Under the pieces are notes generated by a model that worked only from the letters and a program-made list of their open reading frames with translations, ran no database searches and had not been told where the DNA came from. Shown in pieces: positions 12,286 through 23,370 of a stretch of 64,000 bases of DNA. A program made the translations under genes and the position numbers. Position 1 is the first letter of the stretch. Every line of letters starts with the position of its first letter. The DNA is from Undaria pinnatifida (Eukaryota > Sar > Phaeophyceae > Laminariales > Alariaceae): assembly GCA_012845835.1 (NCBI GenBank), contig JABAKD010000013.1, forward strand, positions 3,953,128-4,017,127, in the 5' to 3' direction.

Positions 12286-12382
12286 GTGCCAAAGGTCAAA
12301 CAATCCGAGCATGGCGGTGTCGCCAGCGTAAACAGGTGCTGACGTTCAAACAATCTGAGCATTGCGGTGTCGTCAGCGTAAA
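12286..12382. repeat. Tandem duplication, about 50-bp unit, two copies
   Basis: Two adjacent copies share TCAAACAATC(C/T)GAGCAT(G/T)GCGGTGTC and the following CAGCGTAAAC, with a few substitutions. No coding role is seen. Confidence 0.75.
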
Positions 12383-14389
12383 CCTTGTATATACGCGACA
12401 ACAGATAAGACAAAAACATGTGACCAGTTGTAACCTCAACTACATACAGCTAAATCACTGCCTTCCCGCAATTTGTCGATCATAGGAGGTTACTAATCAA
12501 AGCCCTGGATACATCAAGCACAAATTTATCGGTATCTGAATACCTCGGTGTATGTAGCGGGAGGCCGTGGACAACATATTTGGTACCTGTAACAGAGGAG
12601 TCTCCTTGCCTTGTTTTGTCTCTCGCCCCCGGTACTCGTCATGAATCAAGAATACGATCAACTGCGGGTGGATATTCCGTCCGACCGATCATTGAATATA
12701 ATACTGCCATACAGTGCTCATAAGACACATCTAGTAATCAACATGCAAATAATCCCTACAGTGTCTCCAGGCTCATTGCTGATGACCGTGCTGGATGTCG
12801 TGCAGCATTTAGAGCAGTGTGCGCACGGGGTACTTTTTGCCCGCATCCAGCAGCGGTCGCTTGTTTGCTTTGCGAGTACCCTGGGGTATGCTGTGACCGG
12901 GCTCGAACCTCTTCTGTGATGGCCACAAACACCGTTCGCTTGAAGGGAAACACTGTGACCTTAACGACACGGCATGTTGCTCAGTTTTGGAGAAAAAACG
13001 GCGACTTCCCATCGATCCTCCTGTGTCCCCCGGGTGAACCCTGTACCTTGTGCACAAGGAAGCACTAGATTTTCTTTTGTTGGCGATCTTCAGGATATGA
13101 ACTCGGCTAGAAGCCGGCTTCCCCATCATGGTAAAAATCGCTTTGAGAAATGACGTCCGGACTTGAGAGTGTTCGAGGTCGACGGAAGCCATACCCCAGG
13201 GTCCAGCTTTACTCAGTGGCCCAAACTATAGGCGACTATAAACTGCAAAAATATAATACATCCGTGGCAAGCAAACGAAGAATCCCCCTTCTACCGCTGA
13301 GTCGTTACCTTCAGGTGGCCTATGGCCGACCGTATTGAAGGGGTGACCCTTATTTGCGAAACGACGTACGGAGAGGAGAGTGTTCGAGCACGGCCGAAGC
13401 AATAAACAAGAAACCAGGGTGGATATTTCAGCTAAGTCGTAGGCGCCTATCGACTAGAATCAAATCGTGGAACACGTCTCCAAAAACGGCGCAAGAAGCT
13501 ATTTCTTATCGATTTTGCGGAAATCCATCCCACGTGCTGGTTTTGCTCAACATAATACGGACAAAGCCGACGAGCTGCGCATGTGCAAGGCACGCCAAAC
13601 TATACCGCGCTTACAGTGTTTTCAACCTATTAACCGGGGCCGATCCAAACTCCGTGTCGGCATTTACGCCCAGAACCGTCGTATATCGTGTCAGGGCGTT
13701 GGTGATTCGGAAGAATCCGCTACCGCCAGAAACCACAAGAACGTACCGTGGACGGTGTGTGCCGCTTCTCGCAGAAAATCAAATGCGCGACCGAGCCGCA
13801 CATCACAAGCAGTATATGAACTTTGTGTTGCGTTGCACGAGGTAATCGAGCTATGGTTACTCTAAGACAACGCGTAGTCAATATCGCTCATGCCACCCAC
13901 CTCTACCGGCGCTCCGTCAGATACGATCCTAATCAACAGGTAAGCATCCGCGATCTTCTTGGCGTCCCTGAATCAGGCCACCACCCGGCCTGCGTCTACG
14001 ATGGAAATAGACCACAAATAATTTATAAGGAACTTAATGCACGTGAAACAACCTCCGTGCACAGGTAGAAAAATGAATATATACATATGTTCGCCACGCG
14101 GACCATGGTTTGTTGTACAGTCCACGGTCCCTGTTACTCTCGACATATCCTGCGCTGAAACAACGCAATCCTCAAGAAGCGCAACCGAACATTCCGTTGA
14201 CTCCGTTGGTGAACTACCGAGCCCACCCCCGTACGTCACTCGCCAGAGGTGTCGCCACAGCCTAGGAGCCGCCCTCAGATATTAACATCATCCTTCCAGC
14301 ATGTCCCGCGCCGCAACGAACTTTGACCCTACGTTATTTTGTCGTCTCCAAAGGCCGCGTGCGAAACACCGCCTCCGGATCGGCTGCTC
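12383..14389. other. Unassigned interval
   Basis: Several frames of 80-160 codons occur on the plus strand (for example 12641-12919 with an ATG, and 13354-13845), with competing minus frames. None shows a motif I recognise, and I cannot choose a strand. The density of moderately long frames suggests old coding DNA, but this is weak. Confidence 0.25.
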
Positions 14390-15540
14390 ATGGCTTTATT
14401 GCCGTCCTCCGCCACCGCCGTTATCGGTGCTTCGACAGCGCTTCTTGGTGGTCCTGTCGTCAGAAATGAAACTGGTCACAAACACGCAGAGACCTTCATC
14501 CCGGAACAAGAACCAATTGTCCCGGGGCTTTTCCGCGACGATGTCGATCGTGGACATTTGGCGCGTTGCGCCGAGCCCGTGGCGGCTTCTAGAAGCGCTT
14601 ACGTCCATTAGCACCCCTCCATCGATGGAAGAACTGACCGCCGGCTCGTTCGGTAATTCAGACGGGACGAATGTCTTTGATCGCCGGAGGCCACATGATC
14701 ATGGTGGGCAGGGCCACCGCAAACAGCTGCCAGGAACAATATATCAAATAATCGTCGATTAACGTGAATAATTGGAGCTTGGTTTCTAGCATCAGGCTTG
14801 CACCCCGGTGTTGGCGGCAGTGAAAGCTAGATGAGACCATTGCGGGACCGTCTTCTAAAATGCGGACACCGTCAATCTCATCTTCTAATGTGACGTCGTT
14901 CTCCACGACGGCCACCATCGACTTGAATTATCATAATCAACATATTCTCCGGGATAAACATATTGGTGGGCAGCCGGGAATTCACTTCCTTTTCCGTGCA
15001 CGCCTTGACGGGGGTCGCTTTAAAGTGCTCAGTTAGAGGGTTGTCTCGTCGTAATCTAACGCAATATCCGCCACCAGGAGCCGCATTTCAGCCCTCGTTT
15101 ATCGCCGGTTTTTGCCACGGTTGTGATCCATGTCATTTAGACCATCAGGTTACGACATGCACGGTAGAACTCTTTTTCCACGACCCGCCGCTCTGGTATC
15201 GCTAACTCAAACCAGCCGTCACGGTCGCGCCTGCGATAGTCGTCGATCTTACTCTGTAGCTGTATGGGCATGGTGTCGACGGTTATTTCCTCAACCGTCG
15301 CCACCGCAACCGGTACCGCGTCTGGTTCCGGCCGCAGCTTGTCCGTCGTCGTCAACCGCGCATCCACAATCTTGCCCAAACTTCCGGCCAGTGGCACGAA
15401 TCTAACCTTTTCTTTGATGGAAGGAGTAGACCGCGGGCAATCCACGTTCGTCGCGTTGATTGCCCTGAAAGATGTCGTGGTGTTCACGCCACCGGTCGGT
15501 GTCCCAAGGCACCGCCCCGCCAGTACTCTCCCGCCATTTG
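14390..15540 (-). pseudogene. Unidentified frame-disrupted coding remnant
   Basis: Reading the minus strand from about 15540 down, protein-like sequence is found first in the frame that ends at 15137. It then moves to another frame at about 15090-14930, a third at 14918-14658 and a fourth at 14656-14396. Each piece has a balanced composition with many Asp, Glu, Lys and hydrophobic residues, while the opposite strand is richer in Pro, Arg and Ser. The simplest reading is one or two old genes with several frameshifts. I do not recognise the product. A decayed viral or mobile gene is plausible in a brown alga, but nothing seen here proves it. Confidence 0.3.
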
Positions 15541-16831
15541 TAGTTGCAGACGGAATCTTGTATAACGTTGATACAACCCGTGCCCGAGTGATGCGAAACG
15601 AAGATGGGAGGAGTAACATAAAATATAATATATATATATTCTTGGTGAGGAGAGAGAGGGGGTGCGAGGACCGGGTGGGTTTGTACTTCCCCACGCTTCC
15701 TTGTACCTGTCCACGTAACATCACTGTTAGTGCGTCTCGCCCGTTTCCTCGTGCGGTGGCATGGTACGCGGTTCAAACGATTAGTAGTTATGCAGTGCAG
15801 CAAACGACCCACCCCAAGTTGTTGTCGCGGCTCTGTTACAAACTAAGAAGAGTTCCTCATCAATCACTTTCTTCCGTGAAACAAATAATTGGGGAGGGGG
15901 GGAGAGGGGGGCGGGAGGGGGGAGAAGAAAAAGAGCGGCCACAAAAATTGAAGCGAAAAGAACTGTCGACGAACAGAAGCCACCGACGGCGGATCCTTCG
16001 CCTATTGGGAGCTTCTTCCGTCTATATTTCTCCGGTGACGAAGACGTTTTCTTGTCGTTTATCCACATATTCGTCCCGGTACGTACCGTCCAAAGGGATA
16101 TCGATACCCTATAGTCGTCTTCGCCCAGGACCAGGGGTCCTAGAGATATGGCCACATTTCGCTAGCGTGGCGGCTAGAGCCGTCGTGCGGCTGGAAATAT
16201 ATCCATAGGTATTTCGCTAACTTCCCGAGTAGCTCTATTTCTGCGAGAACAAAAGTTTGACTGTCTTCTTAATGGTCCAGGCGTCGAAGACGAGTGTTTC
16301 AGTACCTGAAAATAACAATATTGACGGTATTGCAACGGCATCAATTCCGGTGGTTTTTTGACGCTAAAGAAGTTGCTATGGAGACTCCACGCTACGCGTT
16401 CTATGTGGTATCCACCCTTGAGTGACCGCGTCATCACGACTATGTGGAGCGGGGGTTGCCGGCCCCGTGTTCTTTCACACAGGCCATTCCAGACGCCCAC
16501 AGTGTTTTACTAAGGAGTAGTAAAAGTACTTTCACGTGTCGTATTGTTCACACGTTCTCGCGGCTAAATCAGGCACCTGGGCGACTCCATCCTACGCGTG
16601 CGAGAGCAACCTCGTCCATGAGTGGCCGCGCCGCCGCGATACCGTGGTGGCGGTCATTTCCTGACGTATAACTCTGCGCGGGCGACTGTACAGTTCGCTT
16701 GCGGCGCTACACAGCCGTTGAGAGCTAGCATATTGTCAAAAATATCCCTCAATATTTCGCCACCATGCAATGAACTGTGTCTTTCGTACTACATGAGGGA
16801 CCATGCAGTGTCATGCAACGAAGGATGTGTT
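15541..16831. other. Unassigned interval with G-rich tract
   Basis: This interval holds an AT microsatellite near 15618-15640 and a G-rich run at about 15889-15935 made of several G5-G7 tracts, able in principle to form quadruplexes. Opposing frames at 15264-16208 (+) and 15781-16155 (-) overlap this simple sequence and cannot be judged. Confidence 0.35.
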
Positions 16832-17395
16832 GGCGCACAGTAGTCATCATGCGAAAATATACTGGATTGCATCGGCGACTGTGCTGCTCAGTACCCCTCC
16901 CGAGTCGGGAAGCATACATCGCAACATCTCACTCAATATATGACGACACCGGTTGTCGTGTAGCGTCATGTTTGTTCAGGTGCCAAATAAATGATAGGGC
17001 CACTCTACCGTATGCATGACGGGGGCGACTCCGCCCTGGAGCAACCGCGTGCCCACGACAATGTAGCAGCGGTTACCCAGTGTATGACTAAACACGGGCA
17101 ATTGTGACGCTCGCTGACGGTATCCTGCTGCCTTCGCGAGCCAGAAAAAGAATCTGCACCGAAAGCAAGCAACACCGCATAATCAGCTGAATAATTCTTA
17201 CTGCATTAAAAACCCTGGGATAGAATGCAAGTTACGTTCTCTTGGCGCGCAGTACGCATCATGTGATCGTATTGTACATTACCTAGGCGACCGCGATGCT
17301 GGCTAAGCGAATAAAACGACCGTGGCGAGCCAGCAAATATCTCCAAGTGGCAACATCTGCCTCAAAGTCAGACGACACCAGATAGCTAGATGTGT
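16832..17395. repeat. Diverged direct duplication, about 405-bp spacing
   Basis: The segment 16832-16965 aligns with 17238-17395. Shared landmarks are TTGGCGC(A/G)CAGTA, GCATCATG or TCATCATG, GGCGAC, GCAACATCT and GACGACACC. Divergence is high. Neither copy has a credible gene. Confidence 0.45.
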
Positions 17396-18909
17396 CTCGC
17401 CCACGGTATCTGTACAATGCAGCACATGTTGCTATTGCTTCGTGCAAGAGCATGAATGCGAGACATTTATCTTTTCCCCATCCAGCACGCGGCCTCCTTT
17501 GCTTTACACCGGGTAATGACTGTGGCGTTCTGCACCAGGTTATAGTGCACTGAGGTTTAGGTTTTCAAGACAGGCAGTACGATTTACGCGATAAGCTACT
17601 GCAGCACCCAGGTGTACTTCCTACCTTATTATGGGTCCCAATAGACAAAGCGGTGTAGCTTATAAGAACACGCCTTACGAATATAGGCAAGTGGGCTGAT
17701 CGCTTACGGCGTCGAACCACTGCCATCAGCCAGCATGCACCTTAACGTGACAATACTTCCCACCGCATCGGTCGATACCGGGAACTGTTTACCTGGCATA
17801 CCGAAATTCATCAGGGACCCTATCATATGATGCGGTGTGATCTGTCAAGTGACCAGCGTTTGTGATGCCACCCTCGCGGACTCGTGGCACTTCTTCCACG
17901 ACGTTCAGCGTTGGCGTGGTTGTATATCATGCACGCCAAAAACGATTCACGTACATGATTCAAACGAGCAGGATCCGGGGGCACTGCTGTCTCTCAGTCT
18001 ATTGGGCAAGGACACTGCTCTTCTTGCGGCAAATGTCTCTGGAACGAGGTTGACGAGCAGCATAAAGTGAATATTGCGGCAGGTAGCCACCCTGCCAACC
18101 GCCCACGACTCCCGCACAAAGGACTAATCTCATCCGTGTATAAAAGAATACGATCGTATTCGTACCAGGTAGGAGCAGTATATTTTGCATGTTTCTATTC
18201 CAACAGGCATATTGGGCAGGAAGACCACTCTTCTCAGTAATTTCTGTTACGACACGTATTGCAGTGTATGATGGTTGCATGCCTGTTGCAACGAGGCTGG
18301 TTCGCTGGAAACATAATTCGGTAACTCAACCCTTCTTGGCCGGACCGAATAGCGTGAATCCAGAGTACATTTTGTCATCGGAGATTGTTGCAGGCGACTG
18401 TTGGAGAGGTGAAAAATTGCCATGTCCGTCACGGCTTTCTGAATGATCGATACGAAGTCCTGACTACTGTTTTTTCTGCAAAATTTCGCTGGCAGGTCAA
18501 TCGCCGGCAACCAAATCAAAAACCGCAGGTGCCGCCCTCGACAAGAGCGCTGAATCCCGCATGGAAGCACTGCCGTCAGTATATGACCCCTCTATGCCGG
18601 CAACTATTGTCGATGGAAATTCAGAGCCATCTTACGGAGGGGCTACATCGGAAGTGACTGGTATCCTGTCATGACAAAATGAGCATCATTGCCGGAGTAT
18701 GACTTCGATGGCGTTGATTTGGGTAACCCGACCGAGTTTTATACGGTTCTTGTACTTAAACGATAGTTTCATAATACACAGACGTTACTTGGCGATAGTT
18801 CGACACGTGCGGACGTCAACCGATGACAAACGTTGGACCCCGAAAACGCAACCCGTACCGGAGGATTACTGTTCGCCTGTTTGCGAATTATATATTGTGG
18901 AACAACTAC
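17396..18909. other. Unassigned interval
   Basis: No gene is supported. Weak internal similarity (ATTGGGCA(A/G)GGA or ATTGGGCAGGAA followed by CAACGAGG or GAACGAGG) links 17998-18060 with 18210-18300. Confidence 0.3.
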
Positions 18910-19253
18910 CCCTATGCTAATGGTTTCTCTCGAATACGGCTGGCGTTGGTCGTTGAGTTCGACCCCCGCTGTGGTGAGATTTCACTTTATTTTGAAAGAA
19001 AACAGGAAATGGATAAACTAACTTCTGAGAGTACGTAGCAGCGTGGGCACGGACAATTCGACACGAGTCGACGAGGGAAGAAAATGCTGAGTTCTCCTTG
19101 CAAAAAGAATATAGGCACGTACCGGTGGGAGGGAGGGGGGGGGAGGGCTCGTTGTGCGACCCCGAATCTGAGCTTCTACTGGGAGGAAGGGCGAAGATAG
19201 TTAGTGAGATGATAATAAATTAGAATGAAAATAAACAAGAAAGAAGAAAGAAA
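18910..19253 (+). mobile_element. tRNA-derived SINE, copy 1
   Basis: This stretch is homologous to 23043-23370 along its length. A tRNA-like head includes a B-box-like GAGTTCGACCCCC at 18955-18967; the A-box part is degenerate. A body block follows, with the landmark AATTCGACACGAGTCGACG at 19055-19073, then GGGAAGAAAATGCT, a G-rich patch, CCCC.GAATCTGAG and CTACTGGGAG, and an A/G-rich tail at about 19230-19253. Such elements are transcribed by RNA polymerase III from internal boxes and moved by a partner LINE (family knowledge). No target duplication was found. Confidence 0.65.
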
Positions 19254-19698
19254 GTACGACACCGTTTCCGGACCGAAATAAAAAGCTAATATCGCCATAC
19301 CCTTCGATCGTGGTTGCGCCGTAAGCATCACGCAGTTTCATGATGCACGCTATGCAGTTGATCATGCTATCTGCTGTGGGCGTCATGTGAGTAGACGCTC
19401 CACGACCACAAAACTCAGCCTCACCTCCTACGTGCCAAGCCGACTCCCCCTCTCCCTTGCTTCCCAAAACATCACTGCACTCGCCTGACTCTGCGGCCTT
19501 GAAAGTTGAAGCCTCGATTGTATTACCATCGTCATCGTCGTCGAACGCCGCCAGCACAGCGTCCTCTTTCAGCGTGGGGCGGACAACAGAGGCATGCTTG
19601 CAACCGTGGGAACGACTGCATAGCTCCTCCGTGCAGTCGACCCTCCAATGGCTGTTGTTGCCACACCTGTGAACCATCTTTGTTAGTTCGTTTTGCAA
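19245..19698 (-). pseudogene. Copia gag zinc knuckle and protease remnant
   Basis: The minus-strand frame starts without ATG and shows C-x4-H-x4-C at residues 12-22, a zinc knuckle whose first Cys is missing. A second, degenerate Cys/His cluster, an acidic linker, and a protease-like block around residues 97-147 follow. The latter has GASTHM, then ADSM, then IEGYGDI and FRSGNG, an order typical of Copia proteases. The catalytic D-S-G reads C-G-R-G, so the enzyme would be dead. The frame is cut where it meets the A/G-rich tail of the SINE at 18910-19253. I see no integrase or RT in the neighbourhood. Confidence 0.65.
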
Positions 19699-20667
19699 AT
19701 TTAATTATTTTCGCTTGCGCGCCTTGTTCGTCTCGTATGTATTTGGTGGAAAGGCGTAGTGCTTTCCGGCGGAATCGTTATTTCGTTATGGTCTTTTGGA
19801 TCTTTGCAGGTCTAAGGCACGTTTGTGTGATCACGGACTCTAGTTTTTTTACAAGAGCCAATGTGAGAACAACAATCAACGAACCTCAACCCCCTATTTC
19901 CCCGCCCTCGCGCGCGTGGTATGGGTCGCGGTTGTCTCTATAGCACGGAAAATTTGGTGGCTGTCCCCGCCACGAGTAACATAAACAGCCATAAAAGGTA
20001 ATCCCACGCAGCTTGCCAAAATATGTTTCGACGAAATCCTCGATCGCACAGCTGAGGTGTCTCTTAATTTTTTTTTTCAAGAACATATCGAGTGTATCGC
20101 AATGCACGCCTCTTGTCTTCTGTTGTGGCCGATCTACTACGTTTTCACCAAATGGTGGCATTTCAGGCGGCGAAGGACTCGGTGTACCTGGACTGCGTTC
20201 GCCGTCTAGAGTCAGAGATGTACCGTGTTTCGTCCGCAGGTGCGCGAGTTGATGGGTGGCCCATAGCATGCGTGTGTATGTTCGTACCAGGTATATGCTG
20301 TGAGTGCGTTAAAATGATGGCAGCGTTCTGGGAAAATATTCCGAGTGAATTGATATCCGGGGATAAGCTGGGAATACTCCCGAGAACCAGAGCTCTCGCA
20401 CCCTGCTCACGCTTGGCAACCTGGTCCCCATTTTGCCCGACCGTATCCCTACCCGAACCCTGGGCGTAGATTGCTGCCGACAAGATTGCCATCGTGTTAA
20501 TATTTTACTTGGTACTAGTATGGAGACCAAAAAAATGGGATGTTTGGCTTTATTTACGCGAAGATTGGCAGGCCAGTTAAGACTATGAGTGCGCTGGCAG
20601 TACAGGTAGTATTTTGATGTGCACGCGTCGTGTAGCACAGCTCCTTGCATTGCGGTATATCTATATA
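19699..20667. other. Unassigned interval with a protein-like frame at 20092-20469
   Basis: Within the plus-strand frame, 20110-20245 reads as an amphipathic, protein-like stretch. It holds a possible exon from a TTTCAG acceptor (20166) to a CAG/GTGCGC donor (about 20239). No family is recognised and the rest of the frame looks like chance. Confidence 0.25.
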
Positions 20668-20765
20668 CTAAAAATTAAAATACACTCCAGCTGTGAGATC
20701 GAAGATTTCGTCGAAGCTCATATTTGCAAGCTGTGTGTGAAACTCTGATCGCGCGTATGATCTAC
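20668..20765 (-). repeat. Repeat family B, short copy B4
   Basis: This copy matches the roughly 100-bp 3' core of family B: GCGCGATC(G/A)GAG, CACACAGCTTGCAAA, a short ATG frame beginning MSFDE, then ATTTTAATTTTTAG. The short frame is intact here (20721-20668). It abuts family A copy A2. Confidence 0.75.
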
Positions 20766-20802
20766 AAGGGCTCCGCTCCGTGGGCGGCTGAGGCCGTCCG
20801 CT

Positions 20803-21275
20803 ACGCTCGCGCAAGACAAGGAAGAATGAAACAAAAAACATGTAAAGGGGGCAGAAAGAACGAGGCCCAGGATTCGGTGCAAACAGCGATTTGATAATGC
20901 CAAGAGCTGCCTGTGCAGAGCAAATGGCCTTGTTGTGCTCAGCTGTGCTGTGTACTTTTGTTATCGGTGTTACGTTCTGATCGGCAGTACGGGGGTATTT
21001 TGCGTGGGGAAAAAACAGGGGGCTGTGAAAGATGAAATACATGTAGAAAAAGAAGAAAAGAAAAGAAGTAGCACACAACAACACCTAATACACCGGTACT
21101 GCTCTACGTTCGAAAGAAAGCACACAGCGCAGCACGACACAGCACCGCAGCGAAGGGCACAGCACCGCACCGTACGGCTCCGCACGGCTCCGCACGGCCC
21201 TACGCTGCGCTGCTGGGCTATATAGACTAATTCCGGAATGATCTGAGCTGGGCGTGCATTGTGATCCAACAGCGT
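20803..21275. repeat. Dispersed repeat family A, copy A2
   Basis: This is the counterpart of 190-636, with the same block order from GCTCGCGCAA to GAGCTGGGCGTGCATT. It carries an extra small triplication of CGCACGGCTC/CGCACGGCCC at 21173-21203. It shows no coding capacity shared with A1. Confidence 0.6.
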
Positions 21276-21303
21276 AGTACCTGATTGTATTACAGACCTG
21301 GTG

Positions 21304-21357
21304 TGGTAGTGCCGGTATGTACTATAAGCCTCACGGTCTTCTCATTGGTTCGAATCC
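21304..21357 (+). other. tRNA-like internal promoter boxes
   Basis: TGGTAGTGCCGG (21304-21315) matches the A-box consensus at 10 of 12 positions, and GGTTCGAATCC (21347-21357) is a perfect B-box, 43 bp apart. The flanks cannot fold into a tRNA: the T-arm stem does not pair and there is no acceptor stem. A tRNA-derived SINE head or tRNA pseudogene is therefore more likely. An A-run follows at 21371-21379. Confidence 0.45.
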
Positions 21358-21379
21358 CGGGTTCATCGGAGAAAAAAAA

Positions 21380-21768
21380 ACATCCTCCTAAAAAAACGAA
21401 TAGATACCAATTTGACTTTGTGGTCTTTTGGTAGAAAGGACTGTCCGCTTATAAGGCTGGTTTTTGTTGGTTGAATCCAGTGGTCATAAACATATATAAA
21501 ATCATTCCTTGAATATCGAGCCATTCGTTGGTGTTACGGACTTTGGTCCGGAGTTTTTTGTCTCGGCCTAAGTATGCGATTCGCGGAACTGGATTTCTCG
21601 GTCGAATATGGCTTGGTTCGAGCGCCGCCTTCGGGGGGCGGCTCCAACGCCCCTCGCCCTGCCGTGTCCGTTCCGCACATCGACGTGAACGCGGACGGGC
21701 GCCGAGCGAGACGAGCGAGTGTCGAGGAGGAATTTTGGAAAAATTGTTGAATCTTAATGGCTGCAACG
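21380..21768. other. Unassigned GC-rich interval
   Basis: No gene is supported. Opposing frames overlap a GGGGGCGGC patch, with no motifs. Confidence 0.3.
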
Positions 21769-21770
21769 CC

Positions 21771-22112
21771 TGAATGATTTACAAAATTGGCATCATTTCC
21801 AAACGGTACGTGATAATGTTTGGAATTTTGCGGTGGCATGTGCAACTTTCTATTGTTTGGTCACAGATTGCGCACCAGGTGTGTTTAATTGCACGGGCCT
21901 GCATGATTTACAAAATTGGCATCATTTACAAACCGTACGTAATAATGTTTCCAAGAAATAGGTGCTTGATAATGTTCGGAATTTTGCGGTGCATGGTGCA
22001 ACTTTTCGATGCTTGGTTACAGATTGTGCACCAGGCATTTAATTGCACGCGCCTGGACGATTTACAAAATTGGCATCATATACAAAGGGTACTTGATAAT
22101 GTTTCCGCAAAT
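21771..22112 (+). repeat. Tandem repeat, unit 129-154 bp, 2.4 copies
   Basis: Copies start at about 21771, 21900 and 22054. Each opens with GATTTACAAAATTGGCATCAT and holds a GTAC.T.ATAATGTTT block; the first two go on to GGAATTTTGCGGT, CAGATTG(C/T)GCACCAGG and TTTAATTGCACG. The second copy contains a roughly 25-bp internal duplication, which explains its greater length. An open plus frame (21774-22160) crosses the array, but no domain is recognised. Confidence 0.8.
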
Positions 22113-23042
22113 ACAACTTTGCAAGAGGGTGCTAATCAAGCCGTCGCGGTCATTTTTTAATCATGGTGCCGCGCTGTAGGCTTCATACGTGCAGCGGTTG
22201 GTTGCGTGTGTGCTGTTGGGCTGTCATGTACGGCAGTGTGCGTGCAGGCCATGTGGCTGAAGGTGCGGCTGCAAGACGACACATGATACGTCCAGAAGAA
22301 CGCGTGTTATACCAGTAGTAGATCGCTCAAATAATGCGGCTTTTTATACTATTGCGTTTGGTGCTGTTGGAGTGTTCCATCATTTTGAGATTGCTTGGTC
22401 TGCAGGTACAGATTGGCTCAAAACCGTTCCTTTGCGCGACCTTACGCAAAAACATTCTGGAGGAGGAGTTACTAACTGTGTATGAAATAACTTCGTCGGG
22501 TGAATTCGCACATACATGAAGAAATTACATCTACTTACAGTCTGATAATGTAGCATTAGTACAACAACGACGCACAACCTACAAAAAGAACTAAACAAAT
22601 AACGCGTTAACGATGGCGTGCTTTTGGTAGACGAATGTGCACAATACGACATCTATCTATCTGCGCAAGGGTACCTACGGCTGGCAACGAAAACGGGAAT
22701 ACAACTTTATTAGGAAGCAAAAATAGACGGACACCCTTCACGGACAAATAAAATATCTGCGAGACAACGTACATGACGCAAATGACAAGCCGAATTGTGA
22801 CCGCGCAAATAATGAATAGATCTTTTCTTCTGGTTTATAGCAGTAGTAGTAGATCGCTCTAATATTCGGCTTTTATATTATTTTGCGTTTGGCATGGTAT
22901 CTAAAACTCCGCGTAGGCTGATATTTAGATATTTGGCGCTTTATTCTATATCGCGTCAACCATCGGAATATTATACAATATGGGGGAGGGAATGTACTCT
23001 CTGTGCAAAGATCCTGTTTTGTTTGAATCAATTGTCAGCCAG
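22113..23042. other. Unassigned interval with a short direct repeat
   Basis: A roughly 55-bp direct repeat (about 22310-22365 and 22838-22893) shares AGTAGTAGATCGCTC, CGGCTTTT and TTGCGTTTGG. The two copies could be the ends of a roughly 580-bp insertion, but no other evidence supports this. No gene is seen. Confidence 0.35.
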
Positions 23043-23370
23043 CCGCCCCGGTGGTCTAGTGGTTTTACCCTCGAATACCTCCAACGTTTGGTTGTCCTTG
23101 AGTTCGACACCCACCACGATGAAATATGACTTAATTTGCAAAAATGCAATAAAAAAAAGAGATCAACTGCTGAGAGCGCCTGCTAGGTACAATTCGACGC
23201 GAGTCGACGAGGGAAGAAAATGCTCGATTCTCCTCGCGGTAAAAATGAAGGCACGTGCCGAAGTGGGGAGGGAGGAGGAGGGCCCGCTATGTGACCCCGG
23301 ATCTGAGTTACTACTGGGAGTGATCGCGAGAATGGTGCGGGGATGATAAATGGAATGAAGAAAAAAAAAC
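23043..23370 (+). mobile_element. tRNA-derived SINE, copy 2
   Basis: The head carries an A-box TGGTCTAGTGG (23052-23062) and a B-box-like GAGTTCGACACCC (23100-23112), 48 bp apart as in tRNA genes. The tRNA cloverleaf itself cannot be completed. The body shares the ATTCGACGCGAGTCGACG block, GGGAAGAAAATGCT, the GTGGGGAGGG patch and TTACTACTGGGAG with copy 1. It ends in an A9 run at 23361-23369. Better-preserved boxes suggest this copy is younger than copy 1. Confidence 0.7.

Noticed and set aside
12756-12953. tRNA gene on the minus strand suggested by GGTTCGAGCCC at about 12899-12909
   Set aside because: There is no A box at a suitable distance, and neither T-arm nor acceptor stem forms.
14390-15540. 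Naming the coding fossil as a phaeovirus gene
   Set aside because: No hallmark motif could be identified. The link rests only on genome context, so it is left as unknown.
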